A DNA stretch of 64,000 nt, taken from the NCBI RefSeq assembly GCF_013410035.1, contig NZ_JACCBW010000001.1, positions 372,001 to 436,000 of the forward strand, written 5' to 3'. Origin of the DNA: Nocardioides cavernae. Lineage in GTDB: Bacteria > Actinomycetota > Actinomycetes > Propionibacteriales > Nocardioidaceae. The notes beneath the pieces are model-generated. The model was not told the origin of the DNA. It searched no databases and saw only the letters and a list, made by a program, of their open reading frames with translations. Both the position numbers and the translations under genes were made by a program. How positions within the stretch are numbered: position 1 is the stretch's first letter; every line of letters starts with the position of its first letter. Positions 35,051 to 43,639 of the stretch are shown piece by piece.

Positions 35051-36679
35051 TCAGCCCTGGTGCGGGTAGAGGTGCTCCGTCGGCGGCACGAAGTTCTCCT
35101 TGATCGAGCGCGGCGAGGTCCAGCGCAGCAGGTTGACCGCGGCGCCGGCCTTGTCGTTGGTGCCGGACGCGCGACCGCCGCCGAAGGGCTGCTGGCCGAC
35201 GACCGCGCCGGTGGGCTTGTCGTTGATGTAGAAGTTGCCGGCGGCGAAGCGCAGCGTCTTGCGCGCCCACGCGATCGCGGCACGGTCCTGCGCGATGATC
35301 GCGCCGGTGAGGGCGTACGGGGCGAACGACTCCATCTGCGCCACGACCGACTCGAACTCCCCGTCCTCGTAGACGTGGACCGCCAGGATCGGACCGAAGT
35401 ACTCCTCGGAGAACATCTGGTCGGTCGGGTCGGTGGACTCCACGATCGTCGGGCGCACGAAGTAGCCGACGGAGTCGTCGGTCTGACCGCCGGCGAGCAG
35501 GGTGAGGTGCTCGGTGCCCTCGACGCGGGCGATGGCCTTCCGGTGCTTGGCGAACGCCCGGTCGTCGATCACGGCGCCCATGAAGTTCGACAGGTCGGTG
35601 ACATCGCCCATGGTGAGCGCCTCGGTGTCGGCGATGAGCTGGTCCTTGATCTTCACCCACACCGACCGCGGGACGTAGGCCCGCGACGCCGCCGAGCACT
35701 TCTGGCCCTGGAACTCGAACGCGCCCCGGATCATCGCGACGCGCAGCACGTCCGGGTCGGCGGACGGGTGGGCCACGATGAAGTCCTTGCCACCGGTCTC
35801 GCCGACGATGCGCGGGTAGGCGCGGTAGCCGGTGATGTTCTCGCCCACGGTGCGCCACAGGTGCTGGAACGTCGGGGTGGACCCGGTGAAGTGGATGCCC
35901 GCCAGGTCGCGGTGGGCAAGGGCCACCTCGGAGACCGCGAGCCCGTCGCCGGGCAGCATGTTGATGACGCCCGGCGGCATGCCGGCCTCCTCCAGCAGCT
36001 CCATCGTCAGCGACGCGGCGAGCTGCTGGGTCGGGGACGGCTTCCAGATGACCGTGTTGCCCATCAGCGCCGGGGCAGTGGGCAGGTTGCCGGCGATCGC
36101 GGTGAAGTTGAACGGGGTGATCGCGTAGACGAAGCCCTCGAGCGGGCGGTGGTCGGTGCGGTTCCACAGGCCCGGGCTGTTGGCGATCGGCTGGTCGGTG
36201 AGGATCTGCTTGGCGTAGTGGACGTTGAACCGCCAGAAGTCGATGAGCTCGCACGCCGCGTCGATCTCGGCCTGGAACGCGGTCTTCGACTGCCCGAGCA
36301 TCGTGGCGGCGTTGAGGCGCTGGCGCCAGGGACCGGCGAGCAGGTCGGCGGCCTTCAGGATGACCGCGCACCGCTCGTCGAACGGCATCCCCGCCCAGCC
36401 GGGCGCGGCGTCGGCCGCAGCCGCGATCGCGTCCTCGGCGTCCTTGGACGTGGAGTTCCGGAGCGTGCCGAGCACGTGGGCGTGGTCGTGCGGCTGGACG
36501 ACCTGCACCTCCGCGCCGCCTCCCTCGCGGCGCTCACCACCGATCACGGCGGGGAAGGTGCGCTGCGTGGTCTCCTGCCGGGCGAGCTCGGCGACGAGGG
36601 TCTCCCGCTCCGCGCTCCCCGGGGCGTACGTCAAGTTCGGCTCGTTGGTGGGAGCCGGAGGAAAGGTGATCGCGTCCAT
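35051..36679 (-). CDS. pruA: 1-pyrroline-5-carboxylate (glutamate semialdehyde) dehydrogenase
   Basis: 542 residues, the long form. Aldehyde dehydrogenase fold: FEFQGQKCSAASRAYVP holds the catalytic Cys, GETGGKDFIVAHPSADPDVL holds the Glu region, and SEEYFGPILAVHVYEDGEFE follows. The N-terminus ITFPPAPTNEPNLTYAPGSA is typical of PruA. It oxidises glutamate semialdehyde to glutamate with NAD, the second step of proline breakdown. No proline dehydrogenase is in the window. Confidence 0.95.
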   Translation of the reverse strand: MDAITFPPAPTNEPNLTYAPGSAERETLVAELARQETTQRTFPAVIGGERREGGGAEVQVVQPHDHAHVLGTLRNSTSKDAEDAIAAAADAAPGWAGMPFDERCAVILKAADLLAGPWRQRLNAATMLGQSKTAFQAEIDAACELIDFWRFNVHYAKQILTDQPIANSPGLWNRTDHRPLEGFVYAITPFNFTAIAGNLPTAPALMGNTVIWKPSPTQQLAASLTMELLEEAGMPPGVINMLPGDGLAVSEVALAHRDLAGIHFTGSTPTFQHLWRTVGENITGYRAYPRIVGETGGKDFIVAHPSADPDVLRVAMIRGAFEFQGQKCSAASRAYVPRSVWVKIKDQLIADTEALTMGDVTDLSNFMGAVIDDRAFAKHRKAIARVEGTEHLTLLAGGQTDDSVGYFVRPTIVESTDPTDQMFSEEYFGPILAVHVYEDGEFESVVAQMESFAPYALTGAIIAQDRAAIAWARKTLRFAAGNFYINDKPTGAVVGQQPFGGGRASGTNDKAGAAVNLLRWTSPRSIKENFVPPTEHLYPHQG

Positions 36680-36748
36680 GTCGCTGATCGTGCCAGAGAC
36701 GCCACGCGCGCCTCAAAGCAGCGGCGGCGGGCTGCTCGGGGGCGGCGG

Positions 36749-37093
36749 TCAGGTGAGCCCGAGGAGGTCGCCGACCTCCTGGGTCGCCCACCACGCCAGG
36801 TCGTCGTCGGGGTCGGCGTCGTCGTCGCTGTCGACGTGCACCGCGACCACGTCGCGCCAGGTGGCGGGCGCGTCGGCGGTGGCGGTCTCCGCCACCACGA
36901 CGACCCGGCGCCTCTGGCCGTCGGGGAGGTCTGCGACGAGCCCGGCCGAGACGTCCGCGGCGTCCATCAGCGCGGCGTACTCGGTCTCCTCGGCGTCGTC
37001 GGCGGCGATGACCGGGTCGAGGACCCGCGGTCCGTCGCCGGCCCAGTCCTCGGCGAGCAGCGCGAGGGTGGTCGGGAGGTAGCGGCGGGTCAC
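36749..37093 (-). CDS. Small acidic protein of unknown function
   Basis: 114 residues from a GTG at 37093 that overlaps the WS/DGAT stop (GTGA). The N-terminus TRRYLPTTLALLAEDWA and an Asp-rich middle and C-terminus (AVHVDSDDDADPDDDLAWWA) resemble a small actinobacterial family found near acyltransferases. No catalytic motif seen. Translational coupling with the acyltransferase suggests a common function. Confidence 0.65.
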   Translation of the reverse strand: MTRRYLPTTLALLAEDWAGDGPRVLDPVIAADDAEETEYAALMDAADVSAGLVADLPDGQRRRVVVVAETATADAPATWRDVVAVHVDSDDDADPDDDLAWWATQEVGDLLGLT

Positions 37094-38529
37094 GTCTTCT
37101 CCTTCTTCCGTCCTCGGGGAGCCCGCGGCCGGGCGTCGGACGCGGAGTCCTTGAGCTCCTCCAGCGCCTCGAGCACGCACTGGCCCAGGACGTCGGCGTC
37201 GGGCACGGCGTCGCGGTCGGTGGTGATGCCGTAGAACACGCCGCCGTCGTAGGACGTCACGCCGATCGCGAGCGGGTGGTCGGGCAGGAGCGGGTGGACG
37301 GGGTACGACTCCAGCATCCGCGCGCCGTCGGCGTAGAGGGGGAACTGGGGGCCGGGCACGTTGGTGATCGACACGTGGAAGCCGCTGCGCAGCTCGGCCG
37401 CGGCCAGCCGGGACCCGAGGGCGTGGAAGGTCGTCGGGGCGAAGCCGGAGATGCCGGAGAGCCGGCGCGCCGACACCGCCCGACCCTGCTCGCCGTGGGC
37501 CTTGAGGTCGTAGCTGACCTGGTGGAGACGTACGACCGGGCTGGGCTCGCCGATCGGGAGCTGCACGAGGTGCCCGGCGATCTGGCTGCCGAGGGACGTG
37601 GGCTCCAGCTCGTCGTCGATGACCGACATCGGCACCATCGCCTTGATCGTCCGCAGCCCGCCCATCGACTCGGCGCGGGTCATCAGCCACGCGCGCAGTC
37701 CGCCGGTGACGGTCGCGAGCACGGCGTCGTTCACCGTGCCGCCGTGCACCTCGCGGATCGCGCGGTAGTCGGCGAGCTCGGTGCGCACCGTGACGAACCG
37801 GCGCTGCTGGGACAGGCGCCGGTGGACGGGGGTCGAGTGCACCGGACCGCGCCCGGCCAGGGCGTTGGCGACCTCCGCCACGCGGGCGCCGGAGGACGCG
37901 GCGGCGCGGGCCAGCGACTCCGCGTTGGCGCGGGTCGTCATCCAGAGCGTGCTCGGGTGCTCGACGCTGTCGGTCACGGCGTTGAGCGCGGCGGCGACCG
38001 GGCCGGCCGTGCGGCGGGGGCGCCAGCCGTCGTCGTGCCCGAGGGTCGAGCGGTCGGGGGACGTGTCGAGCAGGACCTGGCCGATGTCGACGGTCTCGCG
38101 GCCGTCGACGAGGATCTGGTGGCTCTTGGTGAGGAGCGCGACGTGGCCGTGCTCGAGCCCCTCGACGAAGTAGCACTCCCACAGCGGCCGGCTGCGGTCC
38201 AGCGGTCGGGACGCGATCCGGGCGACCAGCTCGCGCAGCTGCTCCATCGAGCCCGGACGCGGGAGCGCGGAGCGGCGTACGTGGTAGCCGAGGTCGAAGG
38301 TCTCGTCGTCGACCCACGCGGGGTTGGCGAGCCGGCCCGGCACCGACTGCAGCCGCTGGCGGTAGCGAGGGACGAACGCGATGCGGTCGGCGATGAGCTG
38401 CACCAGACGGTCGTGGTCGAACCCGGACTCGCCGGGGTCGAAGACCTCGACCGTCGCGTTGTGCATCGGCGTCGTGGGGGACTCGGCGGCCAGGATGGCC
38501 AGGTCCCGCGGCCTGAGCCGCTCACTCAT
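37090..38529 (-). CDS. WS/DGAT-family O-acyltransferase with altered active-site motif
   Basis: 479 residues from the ATG at 38529 (MSERLRPRDLAILAAESPTT); the frame is open 12 codons further. The fold is that of wax ester synthase / diacylglycerol acyltransferase (PMHNATVEVFDPGESG, VPRYRQRL, LWECYFVEGLEHGHVALLTK). The active motif H-H-x3-D-G is here H137-Q138-I-L-V-D142-G: the second His is Gln. The usual NVPGP-like motif is present (TNVPGPQFPLY). Triacylglycerol or wax ester synthesis is the family role; activity with Gln at 138 is uncertain. Confidence 0.88.
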   Translation of the reverse strand: MSERLRPRDLAILAAESPTTPMHNATVEVFDPGESGFDHDRLVQLIADRIAFVPRYRQRLQSVPGRLANPAWVDDETFDLGYHVRRSALPRPGSMEQLRELVARIASRPLDRSRPLWECYFVEGLEHGHVALLTKSHQILVDGRETVDIGQVLLDTSPDRSTLGHDDGWRPRRTAGPVAAALNAVTDSVEHPSTLWMTTRANAESLARAAASSGARVAEVANALAGRGPVHSTPVHRRLSQQRRFVTVRTELADYRAIREVHGGTVNDAVLATVTGGLRAWLMTRAESMGGLRTIKAMVPMSVIDDELEPTSLGSQIAGHLVQLPIGEPSPVVRLHQVSYDLKAHGEQGRAVSARRLSGISGFAPTTFHALGSRLAAAELRSGFHVSITNVPGPQFPLYADGARMLESYPVHPLLPDHPLAIGVTSYDGGVFYGITTDRDAVPDADVLGQCVLEALEELKDSASDARPRAPRGRKKEKT

Positions 38530-38621
38530 CTCTGGTGCCCTCTCGTCGATGATCTTGTCCCGCATGGGATTCTGGCAGAGGCCCGCAGACGGGTCGCAGC
38601 ACCAGCCCCAAGGAGCAGCCA

Positions 38622-39029
38622 GTGTCCGGTCGCGGTCGTACGCGCCTCGCCCCCACCGTCCTCGCCCTCGTCCTCGCGACGACCCTCGCCGCCTGTGGCG
38701 GCGGCGGCGACGACAGCCCCCCGGCGGCCACGGAGTCCTCGTCGAGCGGGAGCGGGTCCGACGGTGACGCCGTCGCCGTGACGGTGACCCGCGACGGCGA
38801 CTCGTTCACCCCCAACGGCGAGCGCGTCGAGCTCGGGATCGGCCAGACCCTCGACCTCACGATCACCTCCGACGAGGCCGGCGAGCTCCACGTGCACAGC
38901 ACGCCCGAGCAGGAGATCGCCTACGACGAGGGCACCTCCGAGCACGAGATCACGATCGACCGCCCCGGGGTGGTCGAGGTCGAGAGCCACGACCCCGACG
39001 TGATCCTGCTCCAGCTCGAAGTGCGGTGA
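38622..39029 (+). CDS. Lipoprotein with cupredoxin-like pattern
   Basis: 135 residues from a GTG at 38622 preceded by AAGGAGC. Signal and lipobox TVLALVLATTLAAC-GGG (Cys near residue 24), then a Ser/Gly linker. The C-terminal 80 residues are beta-rich (VAVTVTRDGDSFTPNGERVE, LGIGQTLDLTITSDEAGELH, VHSTPEQEIAY). The repeating strands and the ELHVHS segment suggest a cupredoxin-like fold with a possible metal site; no full Cu motif was verified. GTGA overlap with the membrane gene suggests a joint role. Confidence 0.7.
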   Translation: MSGRGRTRLAPTVLALVLATTLAACGGGGDDSPPAATESSSSGSGSDGDAVAVTVTRDGDSFTPNGERVELGIGQTLDLTITSDEAGELHVHSTPEQEIAYDEGTSEHEITIDRPGVVEVESHDPDVILLQLEVR

Positions 39030-40369
39030 GCGTGGCACGTCTGGACGTAGGCGGCGCGATCGAGGCCCACGGGCTCGGCGGCGCGAAGGACCTCCCCATC
39101 CCGTCCGAGCTGGCGATCGCCGGCGCGGTCGCGGCTCTCGTCATCTCCTTCACCGTCCTTGCGGTGGCCTGGCGCGAGCCCCGCTACGACCCTGCGACCA
39201 GCGGCCGCCGGGCGCCGGCGTGGCTGGACCGCCTGGTCTCCTCCCCCGCCCTCGCGATCCTCGCGCGGGTGCTCGGCTTCGCGTTCTTCCTCTACGTCGC
39301 GGCCGCAGCCGTCTTCGGCAAGGACAGCCTGATCAACCCGTTCCTCGGCACGTTCTACGTGCTGCTGTGGGTCGGGATCGTGCCGGCGTCGCTGCTGTTC
39401 GGCGAGTTCTTCAAGGCGATCAGCCCGGCCCGGACGATCGCGATGCTGTTCGCGAGGATCTCCGGCGTGCCCGAGGGCGAGGGCCTGTACGCCTACCCGG
39501 CGCGGCTGGGCTACTGGCCGGCGGCCGTCGGACTGTTCTCCTTCGTGTGGCTCGAGCTGGTCTACCCGAGCTCGACCGACGTCGGCCCCGTACGGCTGTG
39601 GTGCGCGGCCTACCTCGGCATCATGCTGATCGGCTCCGCGGTGTGGGGCACGACGTTCCTCGAGCGGGCGGACCCGTTCGAGGTCTACTCCTCGCTCGTC
39701 GCGAAGCTGTCCGTCTGGGGTCGCCGCGACGGGGTGCTCGTGCTGCGCAGCCCGCTCGCCAACCTCGACACCCTCGCTCCGGCGCCAGGGCTGGTCGCGG
39801 TCGTGGGCGTGCTGTTCGGCAGCACGGCCTTCGACTCCTTCCGCGAGTCGACGCCGTGGCTCAAGCTCGTGCAGTCATTGTCGTCGGACCGCGTGCTGCC
39901 CGACACGCTGGCGCTCGTCGTCTTCTCGGTGGGCGTCGCGCTGGTCCTGACGCTCGCGACGATGGCGACCGGGGTCACCAGCGACACCCCGCGCCGCGCG
40001 CTGCCGGCGCTGTTCGCGCACTCGGTGGTGCCGATCATCGTGGGCTACATCGTGGCCCACTACCTGACCTACTTCGTGGAGTACGGCCAGCAGACGCTGA
40101 TCCAGCTGAGCGACCCGTTCAGCCGCGGCGACGACTACCTCGGTACGGCGGACCTGCAGGTCAACTACTGGCTCTCCTCGCACCCGACGTTCCTCGCCGT
40201 GACCAAGGTCCTGGCCGTGGCGCTCGGCCACGTCGTGGGGGTGGTGGCCGCGCACGACCGGGCCATCAAGCTGTTGCCCCGACGCCACCAGCTGACCGGT
40301 CAGCTCCCGCTGCTGGTCGCGATGGTGGGGTTCACCATCGGAGGTCTGTACCTGCTGTTCGCGGCGTGA
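39026..40369 (+). CDS. Polytopic membrane protein, partner of the lipoprotein
   Basis: 447 residues, GTG start overlapping the lipoprotein stop. About 10 membrane helices. Long conserved-looking loops (GKDSLINPFLGTFYVLLWVG, FFKAISPARTIAMLFARISG, NYWLSSHPTFLAVTKVLAVA) contain several His and Asp in helix-end positions (VAHYLTYFVEY, GHVVGVVAAHDRA). The His pairs may bind heme or metal. Databases label some similar membrane proteins as hydrolases; I do not see the evidence here. Its 3' end overlaps the RTX-like gene by 38 bases, convergent. Confidence 0.7.
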   Translation: MSVARLDVGGAIEAHGLGGAKDLPIPSELAIAGAVAALVISFTVLAVAWREPRYDPATSGRRAPAWLDRLVSSPALAILARVLGFAFFLYVAAAAVFGKDSLINPFLGTFYVLLWVGIVPASLLFGEFFKAISPARTIAMLFARISGVPEGEGLYAYPARLGYWPAAVGLFSFVWLELVYPSSTDVGPVRLWCAAYLGIMLIGSAVWGTTFLERADPFEVYSSLVAKLSVWGRRDGVLVLRSPLANLDTLAPAPGLVAVVGVLFGSTAFDSFRESTPWLKLVQSLSSDRVLPDTLALVVFSVGVALVLTLATMATGVTSDTPRRALPALFAHSVVPIIVGYIVAHYLTYFVEYGQQTLIQLSDPFSRGDDYLGTADLQVNYWLSSHPTFLAVTKVLAVALGHVVGVVAAHDRAIKLLPRRHQLTGQLPLLVAMVGFTIGGLYLLFAA

Positions 40370-41216
40370 CCGGGCGGCTCGAGACCGGGCCGTAGGGCCA
40401 GCCGGCCGGCAGCTCCTGGGTCACGGTCACGGACTCGCAGCTCCCGCGGGGGTCGATGACGTCGAGCGGGTCGCGCCATCCCACGTAGATCACGCTGTCG
40501 GCGGTGCCGCTGTCGCCCTGCTTCGGGTCGTCGCAGTGGATCCGGTCCTGCTGGCCGTCGGGTAGCACGTAGATCGTGTCGTTGCCCTGCTCGCCGAAGA
40601 CCTTGTCGGCGCCGGGACCGAGGAACACGAGGTCGTCGCCCTCGTCGCCCTTGATCAGCCAGTCGTTGCCCTCGCCGTCGATGAGCACGTCGTTGCCGGG
40701 CCCGCCCTGGATGGCGCCGTCGTCGCCCGGGCCCGCGTCGATCCAGTCGTTGCCGGCGCCACCGACGTGCTTGTCGGACCCCTCCCCGCCGACGAGCCGG
40801 TCGTCGCCGTCGTTGCCGCCGAGGAGGTCGTCGCCGGCCTCGCCGTAGACGATGTCGTTGCCGGTGCTCGCGTTGAGGATGTCGTCGCCCTCGCCGCCGT
40901 AGATCTCGTCGTCGCCCTGGCCGCCGTCGACCTTGTCGTCGCCGGCACCTGCGCTGACCCAGTCGTTGCCGGGCTGGGCGGTGATCCAGTCGTTGCCGTC
41001 GTCGCCGGAGATCGTGTCGTGGCCGTTGCCGGCGAAGATGACGTCGTCACCACCCTTGGCCGTGACCCGGTCCTGACCGCCAAGGGACATGATCCGGTTG
41101 GCGCGGCTGTTGCCGCTGATGACGTCGTCGCCCGTCGTGCCCATCTTCTTGGCGTGAGCGGGTGATGCAGTGATCACCAACGAGAGGGTGACGAGGGCGA
41201 GGCCGGCCGAGCGCAT
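40332..41216 (-). CDS. Exported RTX-type calcium-binding repeat protein
   Basis: 294 residues from the ATG at 41216 (MRSAGLALVTLSLVITASPA), with the in-frame Met at 41225 as alternative. Signal peptide ends near AHA-KK. The body has about 18 GGxGxDxxx-like nonapeptides (GGQGDDEIY, GGEGDDILN, GGNDGDDRLV), which wind a Ca-binding parallel beta roll. The C-terminus has two Cys (HCDDP, SCESV) likely paired. Typical of secreted repeat proteins; no enzyme domain. Its 3' end overlaps the membrane protein gene. The 72 bases upstream are AT-richer than the surroundings (CTTGACTGTTTCTACG). Confidence 0.87.
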   Translation of the reverse strand: MRSAGLALVTLSLVITASPAHAKKMGTTGDDVISGNSRANRIMSLGGQDRVTAKGGDDVIFAGNGHDTISGDDGNDWITAQPGNDWVSAGAGDDKVDGGQGDDEIYGGEGDDILNASTGNDIVYGEAGDDLLGGNDGDDRLVGGEGSDKHVGGAGNDWIDAGPGDDGAIQGGPGNDVLIDGEGNDWLIKGDEGDDLVFLGPGADKVFGEQGNDTIYVLPDGQQDRIHCDDPKQGDSGTADSVIYVGWRDPLDVIDPRGSCESVTVTQELPAGWPYGPVSSRPVTPRTAGTDLRW

Positions 41217-41288
41217 GGCGTCCACGATGGGAGTCTCCTGATAGATGGACCCCCATCTTAACGAATCCTTGAGAAAACGTAGAAACAG

Positions 41289-42545
41289 TCAAGAAGATTG
41301 AGGACGGCGCAGTCGGCGCCTGCCGCCCGCCTCGGGCGCCGCGGGAACGGTCGTCGGGAACACCGCGTCAGCCAGGGCGGACAGCCCTCCCACGAGCGCG
41401 GAGTCGCCCAGCTCGGCGAGCGGACGACCCGACACGAGCGCTCGGTCGACTGCGGAGCGGTCCTCGGGGAGGAAGTGCAGCCCGGCCACCCGGCTGAACC
41501 CCTCGACCATCCCCGCGATCTCCTTCTCGGACCAGCCGATGGAGGGACGCATCCGGTTGACGACGACCCGGACCGGGATGCCGGCGCCCCGCTCCCGCAG
41601 GTCGACGAGCCCACGGGCCAGGCGGGCGAGCCCGACCGGGTCGGCCGCACCGATCACGACGACCTCGTCGGCCCGCTCGAGCGCGGTGACGGTGAGCGCG
41701 TTGCGCCCGGCGCGACCGCCGAGGTCGGGGCCCGGGTCGTCCTCGAGGCAGAACCCGGTGTCGACCACGACGTGGCCGTGGCCGACCGCCCGCTCGAGCA
41801 GCTGGTCGACCTGCGCGGGTCGGACCTCGCGCCACCGGTCGGCACGCGGCAGCCCGGTGACGACCGCGAGGTGCTCACCGATGCCGCGGCAGACCGACGC
41901 GAACCGCTCCTCGAGTTGTCCCGCGGCCGCGAGCCGCGCGGCCGACAGCAGGCCGGACACCTCGTCGAGGATGCCCAGCTGCTGGGCCACCGCCCCGCCG
42001 TAGGGGTCGAGGTCGGCGAGGACCACCGCGGCGCGGCGCCGCGCGACCTCCCAGGCCAGGTTGGTGGCGACGGTGGTCCGACCGGGCGCACCGGCCGGCC
42101 CCCACACGACGACCAGGCGGCCGGTGTCGTCGTCGTCCTGGCCCACGACGTCGACGGCAGGCTGCTCGTCACGGACCCGGGTGTCGGCGCCGTCCTCGAC
42201 GCTGGTCACCACGGCGGGCAGGGTGGCCAGCTCGCCCGAGCCGACCACCGCGGTGATGCCGAGCCGCTGCGCGTGCTCGCGGACGTCCAGGTCGTCCGAG
42301 CGTGCCGTGGTGACGGCGACGGCTCGTACGGCGTACCGCCGCAGGTGGGCGGTGCTGGCCGGGTCGAGGCCAGGGGCGTCCAGCGCCACGACGGCGACGT
42401 CGGCCTGACCGCTCGTGACGGTGGCGAGCAGGTCGTCGACGTCGACGCACCGCTTGAGCACCACCACCCCCGGGTGCGCCTCGAGGTCGGTGAGGACCGG
42501 CGACTCCCACGGCTCCCCCGCGGCGAGGAGCAGGACGCAGATCAC
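41289..42545 (-). CDS. CpaE/TadZ-like pilus localisation ATPase (MinD family)
   Basis: 418 residues from a GTG at 42545 (VICVLLLAAGEPW) overlapping the CpaB-like stop. The N-terminal receiver-like domain (about 1-115) precedes a MinD/ParA-type ATPase (about 143-400). The P-loop is W-G-P-A-G-A-P-G-R-T-T (148-158), where Lys of the usual motif is Arg. Other motifs are VVLADLDPYGG and VVVDTGFCLEDD. Such proteins place the Tad pilus machine. The main tad operon at 14018-18667 lacks a CpaE gene, so this is the likely partner. Confidence 0.82.
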   Translation of the reverse strand: MICVLLLAAGEPWESPVLTDLEAHPGVVVLKRCVDVDDLLATVTSGQADVAVVALDAPGLDPASTAHLRRYAVRAVAVTTARSDDLDVREHAQRLGITAVVGSGELATLPAVVTSVEDGADTRVRDEQPAVDVVGQDDDDTGRLVVVWGPAGAPGRTTVATNLAWEVARRRAAVVLADLDPYGGAVAQQLGILDEVSGLLSAARLAAAGQLEERFASVCRGIGEHLAVVTGLPRADRWREVRPAQVDQLLERAVGHGHVVVDTGFCLEDDPGPDLGGRAGRNALTVTALERADEVVVIGAADPVGLARLARGLVDLRERGAGIPVRVVVNRMRPSIGWSEKEIAGMVEGFSRVAGLHFLPEDRSAVDRALVSGRPLAELGDSALVGGLSALADAVFPTTVPAAPEAGGRRRLRRPQSS

Positions 42546-43249
42546 CGTGAGCCCCGCCCCACGACGCGGACCCGGTCGTCGCCGCCCGCTGCCAGGACGA
42601 GGCCCAGCGACTCCTGGTCCGCCTCGGGGACGGCGAGCACCAGCTGGCGACTGGTCGCCGAGGCGAAGGCGTCGGAGACGACCGGCGCGTCGAGCACCGC
42701 GACGTCGGCGAGCACGAGCTCCGCCGTCCCCCGCGCTCGCCGGGCCGTGGCGGCACCGTCGTCGATGACCCAGACGTCGACCCTGGACCCTCGCACCAGG
42801 TCCGTCGGCACGTGCTCTGCGGACACGGCGATCGACACCGACACCGTGTCGTCGGCGACGTCCTCTCCCAGCGCGGCGGCCGGCACGAGCTCGCCGCCGG
42901 CGAGCGGACGCGTCAGGGTGAGGGCGGCCGGGAGCTCGGCGTCGACGGCGAGGTAGCGGTCGCGGTCCGCCTCGTCCGCGAAGCGCACCCGCGTCGCGCG
43001 GAGGTCGTCGGCCGTGAGGGTCTGGCCCGGCGCGAGGTCGGAGGTGGCCGACCAGACCTGGGTCATGTCGTCGGCGCCCGACAGGATGCGCGCCCCGGCG
43101 ACCACCGACCCCGCCACGAGCACCACCCCGACCCACAGCCGCGGATCGCGCCAGCCCGCGGTGCCGGCGCGGGTCGCCGCGGGCACGTCGGGCGTACGGG
43201 AGGGGCGGGGCGACGTGCGTGGCGAGGTCCGAGACGTGTTCCGAGGCAC
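42542..43249 (-). CDS. CpaB/RcpC-like Tad pilus protein (SAF domain)
   Basis: 235 residues from a GTG at 43249. Basic, Pro/Thr/Ser-rich N-terminus (about 1-33), one membrane helix (WVGVVLVAGSVVAGARIL), then a SAF domain (SATSDLAPGQTLTADDLRAT) and a beta-rich C-terminus. CpaB-like proteins support the Tad pilus at the membrane. Operon with the CpaE-like gene (4-base overlap). Confidence 0.78.
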   Translation of the reverse strand: MPRNTSRTSPRTSPRPSRTPDVPAATRAGTAGWRDPRLWVGVVLVAGSVVAGARILSGADDMTQVWSATSDLAPGQTLTADDLRATRVRFADEADRDRYLAVDAELPAALTLTRPLAGGELVPAAALGEDVADDTVSVSIAVSAEHVPTDLVRGSRVDVWVIDDGAATARRARGTAELVLADVAVLDAPVVSDAFASATSRQLVLAVPEADQESLGLVLAAGGDDRVRVVGRGSR

Positions 43250-43348
43250 GGCGCCATCATTGCCGCACCGGCGCGACTTCACACCTGTCCCTCCACAGGC
43301 CCGGCCGGGCGGCGACGGGAGGCATCACGCCGGTGGCACGATGGGGCC

Positions 43349-43609
43349 ATGGCCGACGACCCCCGCTTCCTGACGCTCGCCGACGTCGCCGAGGTGCTCA
43401 ACACCTCCGGCGCGCAGGTCTACGCGCTCGTCCGGCGCGGGGAGCTCCCGGCCATCAAGATCGGCGGTCGCGGCCAGTGGCGGGTCGAGCGGGCCCAGCT
43501 GGAGGAGTTCATCCAGCGGATGTACGCCGAGACCCGCGACTTCGTCGACCGGCACCCCTTCGTGGAGGCCGAGGCCGCCGGGACGCCCGAGCAGGCGCCG
43601 ACGGACTGA
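43349..43609 (+). CDS. Excisionase/MerR-type helix-turn-helix protein
   Basis: 86 residues from the ATG at 43349 (MADDPRFLTLADVAEVLNTS). One winged helix: LTLADVAEVLNTSGAQVYAL, VRRGELPAIKIGGRGQWRVE and RAQLEEFIQRMYAETR. The family includes phage excisionases and small regulators. No phage genes nearby, so a chromosomal regulator is likely; a link to the CpaE/CpaB operon (divergent, 99 bases away) is possible. Confidence 0.83.
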   Translation: MADDPRFLTLADVAEVLNTSGAQVYALVRRGELPAIKIGGRGQWRVERAQLEEFIQRMYAETRDFVDRHPFVEAEAAGTPEQAPTD

Positions 43610-43639
43610 GCCGGGGCCGGGCCGCGGCCCGCGTCGGCC

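Noticed and set aside
43349..43609. Prophage excisionase
   Set aside because: The helix-turn-helix protein fits that family, but there is no integrase, attachment site or phage gene in the window.
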